From assembly GCA_029876055.1 (NCBI GenBank), contig CM056877.1, positions 3,968,001-4,032,000 on the forward strand: DNA of 64,000 bases, given 5' to 3'. Below are positions 22,351 through 34,534 of this stretch, piece by piece; position 1 is the stretch's first letter; every line of letters starts with the position of its first letter. The DNA comes from Madurella fahalii (taxonomy: Eukaryota > Ascomycota > Sordariomycetes > Sordariales). The position numbers and the translations under genes are program-made. Below the pieces are notes generated by a model. It saw only the letters and a list, made by a program, of their open reading frames with translations. It ran no database searches and was not told the DNA's origin.

Positions 22351-25199
22351 TGTCGTTCAACCTGTCGGGCCAAAAACTCGCATCAAGGCGCTTTCGCAAG
22401 ACGGCAGAAATGAGCGGGAAAGAATGGCCGGAAGCCAAAAGCGTTGTGGTTGTCGAGGGGGCCGGGCCAGAAAAAAATTTGGGCCAAAATCTGGTTGCAA
22501 AGCAGGTCGGCAAGGGCCCCGAAATGGCGGGGCATAAAGTTAGGAGTGGGTTCGGGTAAGTTCACGCTGTGTCGCCTCAGGCGCTGTCCCAGCCGTGTGC
22601 AAAGCTGCAGCTGGGAGTTGTCCGGGGCAGCAACCTCTAGTCCTGGAGACAGGGTCCCCCTTTCGGTGTGCGATGGAGGGCTTCGCTAAGGCAAGAATGG
22701 GAATGACGGAATCAACCGCCGGGACCGGTCTCGCGATGGGGATTCGCACAACCCTAGAGCCGCCTGCCTTCAGGGATGCGTGAAGCTGGGTGTTTTGTCG
22801 CCGTGTGGGTGAAACGGCGAACAACAACTCAAGGTCTCAAAAGCACCGGTGTCGAATGCAGATGCGCCCGGCACACCGACAGCCACTTCGGCACTGCCGT
22901 ATGCTTCCCAACCCTTGCCTTCCACCCAGCATCCACACCAATGGCATTGCTCTCTCTTGCTCGGGAAGGCGCCACATCTGTTGGCGCCACTATGCGTGTT
23001 GCCGACGATCTCAAGACTCGTCGTCTGAAGAATACATTCCCACATCTCGGTCCGCGGACACTAACAAGGCCTGGAAGCGACCGTCTACAGTAGGTTGGCA
23101 CTGTACCTAGGCAGGTCCGCCAGTTACACGTGGATTCGGAACCCACGGCTGGCCAACGGAGGATGGGCCAACCCCCCCGGCCATGTGGCTTTCATGCCTG
23201 GATGGATGTTTGCAACCATCATTCATGCTGCGCTTGGCCGGCTCTCTCCCGGAGCTGGCCTCTTTACGGCTTACGGCATCTGGTAAGTGGGATCGGGAAT
23301 GGCTGGTGATTGCTCTACGGGCAGAACGACCGAGATCCTATCGCCCAACCACTCGGATCTCACTCACCGCCTTTGTCCAACGACCCCTCCCCCTCCGTCC
23401 ACGATGGCCTGCCCCACCACCAAACAACGCGCCGCTGTGGGCCGCGCCAGGGCTTTGCAGCACGCACATTCCTCTTGACCGCCCGCAACAATTCCTTCGA
23501 TTCCATTTACGCTCATGGTACCAGTCTTGATTACCAATTCGGTCACTTGCTTTGCTGTGAATGACAGGCCTTTCTATCAATAGGTAACCGTTTGACATAC
23601 TCCCTGCCCGCCGTGGATTCCCAGAATTGCAGTCCCAAACCCGGCCCTAGAAAAAAACAACCTGCAGCCTCGAACAAAGCAAGACACTACCCCGTCCCAG
23701 ATGTTTCAAAAGTCCCGCCATCCCACCCACCAAACAAAAAGCAGGGGTATATCAGAACGCGGGACAGGATAAGACACGGGCGCGGGGAGGGGGAGAAGGT
23801 GGTGGGGGGAAGAGAAGGGAATAGGAAGGGAGGGGTCCCTGAAAATCATAACAAACCCCTCCATGTTGACGAACGCACGAAGGAAACCTAAACCCCCCAA
23901 AACCCTCCCCAAACCACCCAGCCCCGCCGCTTCCCCCATCAATCCCATTCATAGTATGCATGAACGCCTTCAGCTCCTACACAGTTAGTTATGTGATAAG
24001 ACCTGCCCTGCTCGGCCTGGCGTCCTGTTACATCATGGAAAACCCCCCTCCTTCCCCCTCCTCCCTCATCTCCCCCCAGCAACCACCAGGAAAGGTGCGC
24101 GACCACATCACATCCCACATCTTGAGCGGGTGGAATACCCGAACCACACACGAGCGCACACCACACAACCTGGCTCATACTGTAACTGACCCAGGTGATC
24201 TTTGTCTCATGGATCAAATTGTCGCACCCGACTGCCACGTTTTCCCAACTTCGCCAACTCCCGTCAAGCTCCACACTGTCCCAACCTAACCCATGGAGCC
24301 CAAGATTTCACAGCTAGCCCTGGTGACGTTAGCGAGCAAATGGAAACTCAAACTGCCCAACATTCAATGTGGTGTCAACCATCCCGTTAATCGGATATCA
24401 CTTTGGGACCATCAGATCATTTGTTGTCACCCAACATCCAAACGGTCTCATGGTCTCTTTTTCTTTAGCATTCGAGTTTCCGCCGCATGTAATTATGACA
24501 ACAACAACAACAACAACAAATGGGGCGTTCGTCGCTAACCATGCCATAAATAGACCAAAGCCGGGAAAATGCTTGCAAATGAAATCATGAAGCGCTCAGT
24601 AGGAACCTTAGTATAATCCGAGAAGGAAAACATGACAACATGAAGAAAAACAAGACACTAAAAACCCGCCCACCAGCATTCAGGGGAATCCCGTACATAC
24701 CCCCATCTCCGTTCCCACGCCAACCAACCCCGTACTCCTTTACCCCAACACACACATGACAACGAGAAGGAGAAGAGGAGGAAACCACAATACCAACGAG
24801 CCAAAAGCCTTCCCCTTCCATCTTGTCTCCCTCTCTTTCCTCCTGCCTCGGGTCACATGTACAGTCCTGCACTGCATACCCGCACATCGGGGATGAACCC
24901 ATCATCAGAAGCCAACCTCTGCGCCACGCTCGACGACACTACCGAGAGACTGCCCAGAAAACCAACCACGAATCCATTCCTGAATCCCAGCTTGGTGGAA
25001 GCTGTGGTTAGAGTTAGCTTCCCGTCTCCGGATTGACACTACACACAAGAAATCCCTGGGATGCATGATATAACAAGCGAAGAAAGGTGTAACGACTGAC
25101 AAATGCCATGGTTTAAGCGTCCGGGCAGATCTGTCTGCAATGTCCTGGGCAGGGCTCCGGGTAGAAAAAAAATCCTGAAAACGGAACCGGGCATAGGTT
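22351..25199. other. long gene-poor gap
   Basis: Upstream of the importin gene I see no supported gene. C-rich and CCCC/AAAA-rich low complexity dominates 23600-24900, and an AAC microsatellite lies at about 24498-24522. ORFs on both strands lack family motifs. The first few hundred bases should contain the importin promoter. Confidence 0.4.
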
Positions 25200-26620
25200 T
25201 CAAAACGTCCGGCAACACCCCGGGATTAGGCAATCCATTGTCACCGGCTTTGTTGTAGTAACGATGGTTTGATTCCGAGCTTGTCCGGTATCCTTGGGGC
25301 GAATATAAAGACTTGTCCATGGGTCGAATGCTTGCGATGCAAGGTGCGATCCTGTGAGGTGGGCTGGGGCTATGAGAGCAATGTGGATATTGCAAGTAGC
25401 TGGCGCGAGAACCCCGAGAATGCCCACGGTGTTGAGCACTCTTGGAGAGTGTTGGCGAATGGCCCCTGTTGGGGGCATAGGCGGCCAGCCATAGCCGCAG
25501 AGATAAACAGAAAAGGTGCGCTGACGAGCCCATTGTGGACAAGGGGGATAATCCAACTGTCGGAGGAGCATGGATGCTCGACCTTACCATGATTGTTCAT
25601 GTTCATGTTCGCTGGCGCAATGTCCTGCTTTGGCATAACAGCAAGGGAAAAGTCCTGGGGTGAGCTGGAAGCTCGAGCGCCCCAAGCCCGGTGGCGCGAA
25701 TGAATCAAAAGACTGTCTCTCCAAGACCATTCGAATCCATGATAGCGGGCTGTGACATCTGCCTTGGATGAAGAATATTTCTCATGAGTAGGCCAAAGTA
25801 GTCCATTGGTTCAGAGTCCAGGTGAGCATTATCCGTTACGGAGAGTCCAAAGGCTAGCCCATCTGTCCTGCGGCGTGTCAGGTCCATGGTCCATCCCAGT
25901 CCGGCCTGCGGTATGTCAGTTGACTGGAACACATATTGTTCGCCCGTCGAAAGGCCATTCTGAGGAATGTTGTAGCGAATTGTGATCCAAGGGGGTTCAA
26001 CTCCATATATACAACTTTGCCGAACGTTTTACTCACCTTGCTGTCCGGCCTCGGCCTTGTCTTCTTGTTGTGGCAACACTCTCGAGAATCCGGGGTGGAA
26101 TCTGCGAGGTCACAAGACGACGCTCGCGCTCAGAACTGGAAGTTTCACGGGCAGACGCAAACTCCTGAAGCGTATACAATCCCGATGGCAGGTCCGAACA
26201 GCAAGGAGAGGAACCATCCGGAGCAGAGAGAAGGTCATGACTCAGCGTCGCCAACTCCTTCCCAGCGCATTGGATTCCAAGGTCTCATGGCATCATGCAT
26301 CTCCCGCACCTTGTCCCCTGGGAACACACACAAGATAACGTAATGTCACACGACATTGGCTTTCGTCCATTCATGACGTCGTCCCAAGGAGGGATAAAAG
26401 TCCGGGGGGTTACCGGCAGTGGGCGGAAAGGTCCATTCAATGCCAGGCTCTGGTTAGCTGAAAATCCGGAAGGAGGGGGACCGTCTTCCCGCAAGAGCCG
26501 AATCGCGAAGGTCGGGAACTCATAATCCAAGGGGTCCAGAGATGCAACTTGCAGCTCTGATGGTGTGTCAAAATCCGGTGCCGGGTCTATCCATGGATGA
26601 AGCTGGATGTCAACTGGCAA
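25200..26620 (-). CDS. possible multi-exon hypothetical gene (unresolved)
   Basis: Several minus-strand pieces read as protein: 26620-26345 (LDPLDYEFPTFAIRLL), a piece ending at about 26030 just before GTGAGT (PGFSRVLPQQEDKAEAGQQ), and 25990-25705 (TIRYNIPQNGLSTGEQYVFQ, GLGWTMDLTRRRTDGLAFGL, SEPMDYFGLLMRNILHP). A GTAAGG donor after MNMNNHG (about 25588) suggests a further junction. Splice sites are plausible, but I could not assemble a single in-phase model or find an ATG. No family was recognised. It lies downstream of rfeG on the same strand. Confidence 0.35.
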
Positions 26621-26651
26621 AATGCAGGCAGCCGAGCCCGAGCTGGTGGAT

Positions 26652-26671
26652 TAAAAAAAAAAAAAAAAAAA
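26652..26671. repeat. poly-A/poly-T run
   Basis: About 20 consecutive A on the + strand, followed by more A-rich sequence to 26698, lie between the rfeG stop and the unresolved gene. Confidence 0.9.
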
Positions 26672-26818
26672 CAATCCGAAAAAAGAGGAGAAAAAAAAGG
26701 TCGAGACAAACTCCAGGCCTAAGGTATTAACAAGAATCAAGATAATAGGGTCGACGGGAACCAGGTATCCATTAAGGGGCGTCCTCGGCGACACAAAAGA
26801 CATGTAAGCGGATGCCAA

Positions 26819-28243
26819 TTAGCGATGGCGATGTCGGTTTCGATCCGGGTGTCTGTCGTCGCGTTCAGGTTCTGAGCGGCGTGTCCTGTGTTCCCGGTGG
26901 TCCCGGTCCCGGTCCCGCTCTCGTTCTCTCGGCTCTGAATCACGGTCGCGGCGTGCGGCCGGCGCTCCACCGCTCGGTGCCGGGACTGCATTGGTAGGAG
27001 TGGTGGCGGGCTGAAGCACGGGATTCTGGGCGTCATCGTACGCGGGTTCCGGGACGGCCGCGTAGCCTTGCCGTGGCGTTGCACCTGCAGGGGAACCTAA
27101 ATCATCAGACGATGCCTGGGTGGGATTATTTGTTGTAGCATACGCACCGCGGCCGTAGAGAGCATCCGTGGGATAGCCTGGGGCGCCGGTGGTCCCAGCG
27201 GGCGGCGGGTAGTAAGTGTCCGGTTCAGTCCCGTAAACAGGCGCCCCCGCCGTCGGCGCACTAAAAGTCCTAGAGGGAGCAGCAGTTGCATGAGGCATCG
27301 GTGGCGGCATCCTAGCCGGGCCGGCAGTGGCATATCCTGGCGAGGTCTGGTAGTTGGATCCGTGGACAAACGCGTCCTGGGCATAGGAGCCGGGAACAGC
27401 AGGGGGCGGCGGCATCGGAGGATACCTGTCTCCAGAAGTCTGGGGCGACGGTGAGTACTGAGCGGGAGGATTGGGCGGATATCCATAGGGTTGGGCTGGA
27501 TAAGGGGCTGATGCTGGATGAACCGGCGGCGGGTAGGAAGCCGGAGGGTAAGCGGGCTGGCCTCCCATGTAAGGCTGGCCTCCATAAGGTGGGTTCCCGG
27601 CAGGACCGGGAGCGGCAGGGTAGTCAATATCCATGGCAGACGACTGATGGTACGCTGTGTTGTATTCCTGCTCCTGTTGGCGTTTCCACGCATTGTAGTC
27701 GTTCGGGGGCCCACGGGATTCCCGAGCTACGGGCGAGTTAGAGCTTCTCATAGACATGCCGTTCGGTTGACTCGAATGCATTGTACCTCCAGCGCCACCG
27801 CCTGAAGACCTTGACGCCGCGCGCCTCTCCTGCTCCCACCGAGCAGAGTCGGCCTTGAGATCTTGTATCATGGCCTGCGATGGTCATGTTTAGCCTCCGC
27901 CCGCTGTCGTTGGCCGCCTGGTGCCCGGTACTCACCGATGTCAGGTTTCGGTATGCCGTAATGAAGTACCCTTGCGTGACACGGCCGTCTGAGGACTGAA
28001 CCAAACACGATGTGAGCGAAAAAATACAATCCCCGAAAGCAGATGAATGTCCGTCTAGCGGCGGGGCCATACCTCGTAGGTGCCAGGCCGCACCAGTGCA
28101 TCATTCCCCAAATACCTGCAAATGTCTGATGTGATGACTTCGCGATCGATGCCATCGCGAGGAACAAAGTACTCGTTTTGGCGCGCCGATGGGGCCGGGA
28201 CCGCCTGCGGTTGACTCGACCGGTTCGGAGGTCTCCCCGCCAT
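26819..28243 (-). CDS. rfeG: RfeG-like transcription factor
   Basis: Exons 28243-28073, 27995-27936 and 27874-26819 (428 aa); introns 28072-27996 and 27935-27875 keep phase 0. The N-terminal 85 residues are the conserved part: MAGRPPNRSSQP, NEYFVPRDGIDREVITSDIC, YLGNDALVRPGTYE, then GYFITAYRNLTSAMIQDLKADSARWEQERR. This matches proteins annotated RfeG in filamentous fungi, named for an effect on FLO11 expression when an Aspergillus gene was put in yeast. The rest is Pro/Gly/Tyr-rich low complexity. The last 40 residues alternate R with E/D (RERERDRDRD, DRHPDRNRHRHR). Direct DNA binding is not evident from the sequence, so the transcription factor label is by family name only. Confidence 0.85.
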
Positions 28244-30799
28244 CGTAGAGCCGGACGTGTGAACTGATCTGGGAAAACTCGGGCGCAACCAAAGGGAAAA
28301 CCAGAAATCCCGGGGGTAGGAGATCAGTAGCACAGAGTCGCAGAGTCGACGGGTAGAATATCGGAAAGGCGCAGGGGACCGCGGCGGCGGCAGGACAGGG
28401 TAAAAGAGGCAGGAGAATGGGAAAGAGTGAGCAGGGCGGAGAGCGGAGAGGGTGGGTGGCCGCGGAAGAAATGGACAAGAACGGGCGGCCCACAAAAGCA
28501 ACCCGGCGCTTGGGGTTGGGCTGTCAAGAGTGGATCCGGCTGCCTAGCAGCGCTTGCGGTGACTGGCGGGCCTGTAGCAGCAGCGAGTAACGCTCACAAG
28601 TACTGTACAATACACCACCCCACCTCCCCCCCACCCCAGCCTCTTAACCTCTTCTGTGTCAGGCACAATGTACTGTACATTCCGGGCCACGAGTCACTGG
28701 GAGGAGACGAGGCTTAGCAGCAGCACCCAGTTGGTTGGGGGTGCCGCGTGCACGTCGCACCGTGTTCCGGACGGGGAAAGAATCAGCAAGGGAGATGGAT
28801 GGCTGGACAGGTGACAACCAAGCAGCGCTCGGGTCGATGAGAACGCCTGCAGAACGGCGGGGAGACAAGGTCTGCTGCAGCGTCTTGATAGGTCTGGTCC
28901 AGGGGAAGCTGCTGCCAGCGGAACTACCAATAAGAATGCCCCGTCCGGTGGACGGCCGTTCTGCCGTGGATCGCTTCCGCCACCACGGAGAAATGGGGCA
29001 AAGAGGCCGTCCGTTAACTTTGCACTGCTGGTTGAGCATGCGGAAGTGAAAAACGCTACCAGAGGTTCAGCCAAGACCTGCGAGAAGCACGTCAGACGAA
29101 GCGAGCCAGATCCAATCAGGGGCCTGGAGCCGTTTGAAGGGCTTGGGGATCTGTTGGCAGCGAGGCAAGTGTCTCCCCCCTTTCTCCGTGCTCGGATGAA
29201 CTGGCGCAGTCCCGTGAAGGCGTGGGAGCGCCTGGTTGGGTCCTGCTCCCAGAAGCGGGCTGCGTTTGCAGGCTTACTACAGGCTGCAGGACACACGGCC
29301 ACCGAGCGCCAAACTGCGAGCCTGTGGCGGAAACGCGTAACGGAGGGGCTTCAAGCCTTGAAATGGCTCAGCAATCCTTCCTCAGAGTCAGAGTCGGTGG
29401 GTTGCGTTCCGCCAGCTGTCGGTAGCCCAAACGGTTTGGGCTGGCGAACAACGCCCCTGATTGGATCCGGCGCTCGGAGAGTGTGGATGCCAATTTTTGG
29501 AAAGTTGCAATTGCTAGGCTGGCCGAAGAGAGGCTGCCAGGGTTCACGGCCGGATCAAAACCAACAAGTCGGATTTAGAATCATGAGACGACGGCATGTA
29601 GAGAAAGGCATAGGTAGGAAGTTTCCCGTGTTCCATCGGAGTGGTCTTGCACAACCATCGTCTACACGGCGAGACGGTCCCGCTGCAAAGCCGACATGCT
29701 CCACCGAACTACTCCGTCCTGGATTGATGATAACGCTGCGACAAGTCTCCGAGAGAAGTGGGCGATCAAGTTTCTTAAAAGGCGATGTGTCCTCCTGGGC
29801 GTGGCGTTGTGGCTCCGGGCTGTATTACCTGCCCCGTACGCAGTTACCTACCTCACGCATCCTCCTTCCCGTCGCTCGTCGACGAGGGCGTCATTGTACC
29901 GGGCTAGCGGCATTTCCGTGAGGATGCACAAACACCACAGAGTAGTGGCCAATTTGACAGCTGGATTGGGGTACTGTCCGGTGTCTGGCCTCGGTCGGGT
30001 ATCAATGCGTTGGAAGCCCAACCTGCCCGCACAGAATGGGGTCCGCAGAAGGCCGCTCCAGCCAATCACCGCCGGTCGTCCCTCAGCACCGGCGGCGAGC
30101 CCAGACGTAGCTCCGTCGAGTCGAGGGAAAGACGTGAGATTGCCCTTCACGGCCCTCCGCCGGAGCAATGTACCCCCAAAGCACGTCGCATGCACGCCCA
30201 GGCATCCCATCCAAACAACTCCAGACCTGCTTCCAGCCACGCACCCCTGACTCCCAACAGTCGCCAGGTTCGCCACTCTTAGGCCATCTTGGTTAGGAGC
30301 TGGGAAATTATATCAAAATGGCAAGAGACGGGTCCCCGGAGATGGAGAGCGCGTCGCCCGGGCATGTAAGCGGCCAGAGCTGTGGCCCAACAAGCCTTGC
30401 CACGTCCGAGACGCTTCTCGAGTCGGCTGCCGCCCGGACGTCAAATATAGACCGATGCGAATTCGGCTTGCGGAAGCAGTGATGCTGGCCCCGCGATGGT
30501 ATGCAGGCCGAATGCTGACTTCGATGAACAACTACGGTACCCCTCGTCTCGACGTAACCTTGCTCAGGTCCCAGAAGCGTCAATCTGACCCCCCACTCCC
30601 ATGTTGTTGTGGGCGTCGTAAGACAAGCATGCCATCCCGGAGGCATGACGGGCATTGTGCCGTCCGAGAAGACGAAATGCAGCCGGATCCAAGTCCACCC
30701 CACGGGTCGCCATCGTATAATAGGCCGGGGAGCCTGGTCCGTTGGTCCCGTTGCAGATGTTTATCGATGCAAGGTTGCCTCAGTGATACATGAACCTGC
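28244..30799. other. 2.5-kb gap: rfeG promoter side and unassigned DNA
   Basis: The first part is the rfeG upstream region. It contains TACTGTAC words at 28601 and 28671, within a C-rich stretch (28615-28640). A 291-codon open frame at 29046-29921 starts with GTG and has no motif or codon bias, so it is not called. No RNA gene or repeat was recognised. Confidence 0.4.
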
Positions 30800-32952
30800 T
30801 CAGCCGAAGCTCAACTTGGTCTGCCCGCGCTCCGCCTTCTTTGGCCTCCCTGGTTTCTTGGATGCTGCGGGTGCCGTTCTCCGACTGCCTGGACGCGGAC
30901 CTGCTGCAACAGCAGATGGCTGGCTGGCAAATGTGGACATGACACGTTCCTGCTCCTGAAGGTCTTTGGCGAGGTGCCAGTCCTGGTGGCTTTGTAGCGC
31001 CCCTGAACTCTCCAGATGGGCATCGCACCGAGGGCAGGGGTGAGCCGTCGCTGGTGTCTGCTGGTGATTCGCTTGGGTAAGTGATGCTTCATCCGCCGAG
31101 GACGGCCCATCCGGATCAATGGCCGCATCCGATAGAGGTCGTGGGCCTGGGTTACTTAACGCTTCACCGCCATTGTATTGCAAGGCGGCATTGTCGGAGC
31201 CCAAGCAGCCAGGTGCCTCCATTCTCGCAAAGAACCGCTGGATACCACCGGTGTCGATGCGTCGTCGCTTCTCCGCTGGATGGGCCTCTTCTCGGGCCTC
31301 TGCCTCCGAGCGTGTCCAAGAGTTTACCCTGAGCACCTGTGCCTCCTCGCCCTTCAACAGGAAGTTGTCGATCCCCTTGTTCCCTGAGACGCCTTCCTGG
31401 AACCCACCAACGCTCAAGCTGAGATTGGCGCAGGGCCACACGCGACCTTCGAGGACGAGCTGGTCCAGCAAGCTCTTTGCGAGGCCAAACAGAGTATCCT
31501 CGTCTAGGGGCCGGCCCTGAGGGATGGGGCTCTGGCGCGAACGCATCTGCCCGTCGTGGCGGTGGTGCAGATTGATGGTCCTGGGACGCCGCTTATTCTC
31601 CAGCACACCTTCCTCAACCAACCGAGAGAAGATGTCGGCCACGAATATTCTGAGCCATTTCCTGCCCTGCTCGACAGTGTTTATGCTGGGCCGAAATGAT
31701 TTCGCTGAGAGCATCGACTTAATCTGGGTGCGCGAATTCACCTCGCTCGTGTCAACCCCCCGCAGTGCGTTGTAGATCCACACTCCCGTGTCGTCTCCAA
31801 GCTTCAGCTTCAGCTGCTCGACAGACACGGCGTGTAGATCTTGGACAGACTCTGTGTTAAATGCCTGACGGACCTGCTCACCCAACTTACCCCCTAGGTT
31901 CCGAATCTTGGTGAACTTGAGTCCTGACAAAAAATGCCGTACTGCCCGATTACGTATGACCGTCTGCTGGTTAGGTTTCTTGTGAGCGGACCCTAGCTTA
32001 CTGAGTAGCTTGTTCTTGGCTATGCCGGCGGAACATGTGTACCCCAGCTTTTCCCTGATTGTTGCCCGGATACTGCGTACAATCTCGGATGCCACCAGGA
32101 GCGCCACGTCGTCCCAATCGGGGTCGTCGAGCTCCGTCTGCTCGTCATCCAGGTCCACGAGCTCGTCAGCTTGCCAATCCAGGGCGGAGATCGGAGGCAT
32201 CGGGAGCTGCGCGGACGCCTCGCCGTCTGGGGGCGGTTTTGCCAGCTCGGGAAAGCGCTCGAGGAGGACAGCATGAGTGTGGGCAGATAAGTCGAGGAAT
32301 ACCTCGTCGATGCTGGCCTTTTCCACTTTCTGCAGCTGCTGGGGAAGATGCTCCTTGATGGTGGCCAAAACCCGTCTGGACTCGAGCCTATACGGATCTA
32401 GAGACACCTTGTCGGTCGCAATATTATCCGCGGCATCCGGGTGATATGCCCTGCACTCGACCCATCAGCCACGTTTTCGCCGATCCCGAAAGACTAAATA
32501 GTTAACATACCACGTGTCGTCGCCCTCGCGCCAGGTTGCGACGTGCTGGTGGATGAGCTTAGGGCAGAGCTTCTTCGCTTCCGTCACGGTGCAGTGGCGG
32601 CCGATGCCGTAGGCTCGAGCAGGGTAGTTGACGGCGATAAGACCCTGCCTTTGTAGAGTCAGTCTCGGTGCGCAGCAGAGAGAGCAAAAGTAAATCTGGC
32701 CGCGCACCACTGCTGTACTGCAAAGGGCAGTTCCTCATCCACACCGAGGCGGACCATTTCTGCCTGGGCATAGAAGCAATCCAGGTCTATGTGGGCGACG
32801 ACTCTGAGCGGGCATGTCGTGTTGTACGAGGCCATCTGGCTCAGATTCCGGTACGTAAACTGCGAGCGCCGTGTCTGGGAGGCATCGCTAGCAGGGGGCG
32901 AGTCCCAGAACGAGTGATGCGGGGACGACATCGGCGGGGAAATGGCACACAT
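30800..32952 (-). CDS. RAD30: DNA polymerase eta (translesion, Y family)
   Basis: Exons 32952-32708, 32648-32511 and 32450-30800 give 677 aa; both introns (59 and 60 nt) split a Trp codon. A second in-frame ATG at 32931 is an alternative start. Catalytic acidic residues are visible in HIDLDCFYAQ (D56, D58) and ASIDEVFLDLS (D176, E177). Finger residues are in GLIAVNYPARAYGIGR, and the thumb in CSAGIAKNKLLSKLGSAHKK. The little-finger (PAD) region follows to about residue 450. A UBZ-type finger (CPRC...HQDWH, residues 600-620) should bind ubiquitinated PCNA. The C-terminus QTKLSF fits a PIP box. The enzyme copies past UV dimers in the nucleus. Everything expected for a working pol eta is present. 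Confidence 0.95.
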
Positions 32953-34509
32953 TGGCCGAACTTTTACCTCGAAGAAGCAATCATGGTCCGCATCTCGCTG
33001 TCATACTGGAGAATGCAGCTTGGTTTAGGTACTGCGGGTCGCGAATTGTGGCGCGTCGGGGTTCCGAGCACCCACGAAGAAGAAGTGGGGTTGCCGTGCT
33101 CGAAAGATCTGCCAGGATATTGCGGCGATTGGGATTATAATGTAAGATTCGTAATTGATGAGACCTAACCGATCTCTTGACCGCGATGCGCCGCCCGTGG
33201 ATAGGAGCCAAACCTGGTTTCATACAGAGAATACGGTATTGCTGCGAAAATGAGCTGCGTTACAGTACGATCGGCGGGACTTGGCGAGATCTGCAGTGAT
33301 AGTCATCGGCAGGGGTCTGCTGCTTGCAACGCAAACTGCAAACTTGCGACAAATACAGCTCTCTGTCATCGGCTGATTCAACCGACTTTTCTACTCTGGA
33401 ACCATCATGATTCTACCTTTTGCTCTTCATTTACCGTCTAAAAGCCCCCCAGATGTAGGGGCCGCGAGCTGCTGAGGGTTTTTTTTGGCGTCCCGTCGTC
33501 TCTCGACGACATCCACTGGGAACCAGCCAAGGCGCTTCCCGCGCTCCGGTGTGTTTATCCCTGGCGCGATGCGTATGTGGTTATCAACTGCTCGTAATTC
33601 CCCGCATCAGGAAGAGAATCGCCAGCCATTACAGGAACCGCACCACTTCCAAAAAGAGCGAGCGGCATGAACACCCCACGGCTACCTACATCATCCTACG
33701 TATAGAGTGACAGGCCGCGGCACGGCAGAGCTGCAGTCTGCACACATGGGCACGTAGCACACAGCTCCGGGATGGCGCGATGTGTCAAGTGGTTGTGCGA
33801 GCTGCTAGTAGTCGATATGGTGCCCTATTCTGTCAACAACTGAATCAGCAAGGACCACGGCCGTCGGGCCTGTCAGGCCGCATGCTCGAATTAGAATTGT
33901 CGGCGTTTGAGAGAGGTTTGTAATTGTAGACGCCAGCTGCATCGGCTGTCGATGGCTCTTCTCGCTGGTCTCGTGGGCAGCTGGAGTGGCTTCCAGCACC
34001 ATGCGTCAACCCCGCGTCCAGGTATTAGCAGCTCATCTCGAGACGTAAGGGGTTGTGTGATGGGCCCCACGAGCTGCATGGGAAGCGATCGGCAGCGCTG
34101 CCTGAAGAGTGAGCGGGATCACCCAGACGGCCGAGTCCCCAGCAGACATCTACCCTGCTCAAATTGGGGATGATAGAGATTTGATGTGGAACAGAACCTC
34201 AGGTCATTCATAGGTAGAACTCTGCCTCTATTGGTGGGCACACCAACAGCGAGATATTCCGGCGCCAGCAACGGCAACCCGGTACCAGAAGGTACACGTA
34301 GGATAAAGGCGTTGCGACTTGGCAGCTACCGGCGTGCTGCCACAACGGCCTGCAGACCATCCGATCAGGAAATAAAGCTGTAACGGCAGCGGGAGGGAAG
34401 CCACGCGATGAAGATTACACTAGACCAAGCTTGTTAGGGGTAACAGGAGAATACCTTATTCATTGAGTGTATTGATGAGGACGACCGAACGTATTCAAGT
34501 GCTGCGACG

Positions 34510-34534
34510 CTCTCTCTCTCTCTCTCTCTCTCTC
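34510..34534. repeat. TC dinucleotide microsatellite
   Basis: About 12 uninterrupted TC units are followed by imperfect pyrimidine sequence. Confidence 0.9.

Noticed and set aside
27097..27714. 205-codon minus frame inside rfeG
   Set aside because: It is an alternative frame of the Pro/Tyr-rich rfeG exon 3; the low-complexity composition keeps several frames open.
29046..29921. 291-codon open frame on the + strand
   Set aside because: It starts with GTG, has no domain, low-complexity bias or splice context, and other frames nearby are also open. The GC-rich composition explains it.
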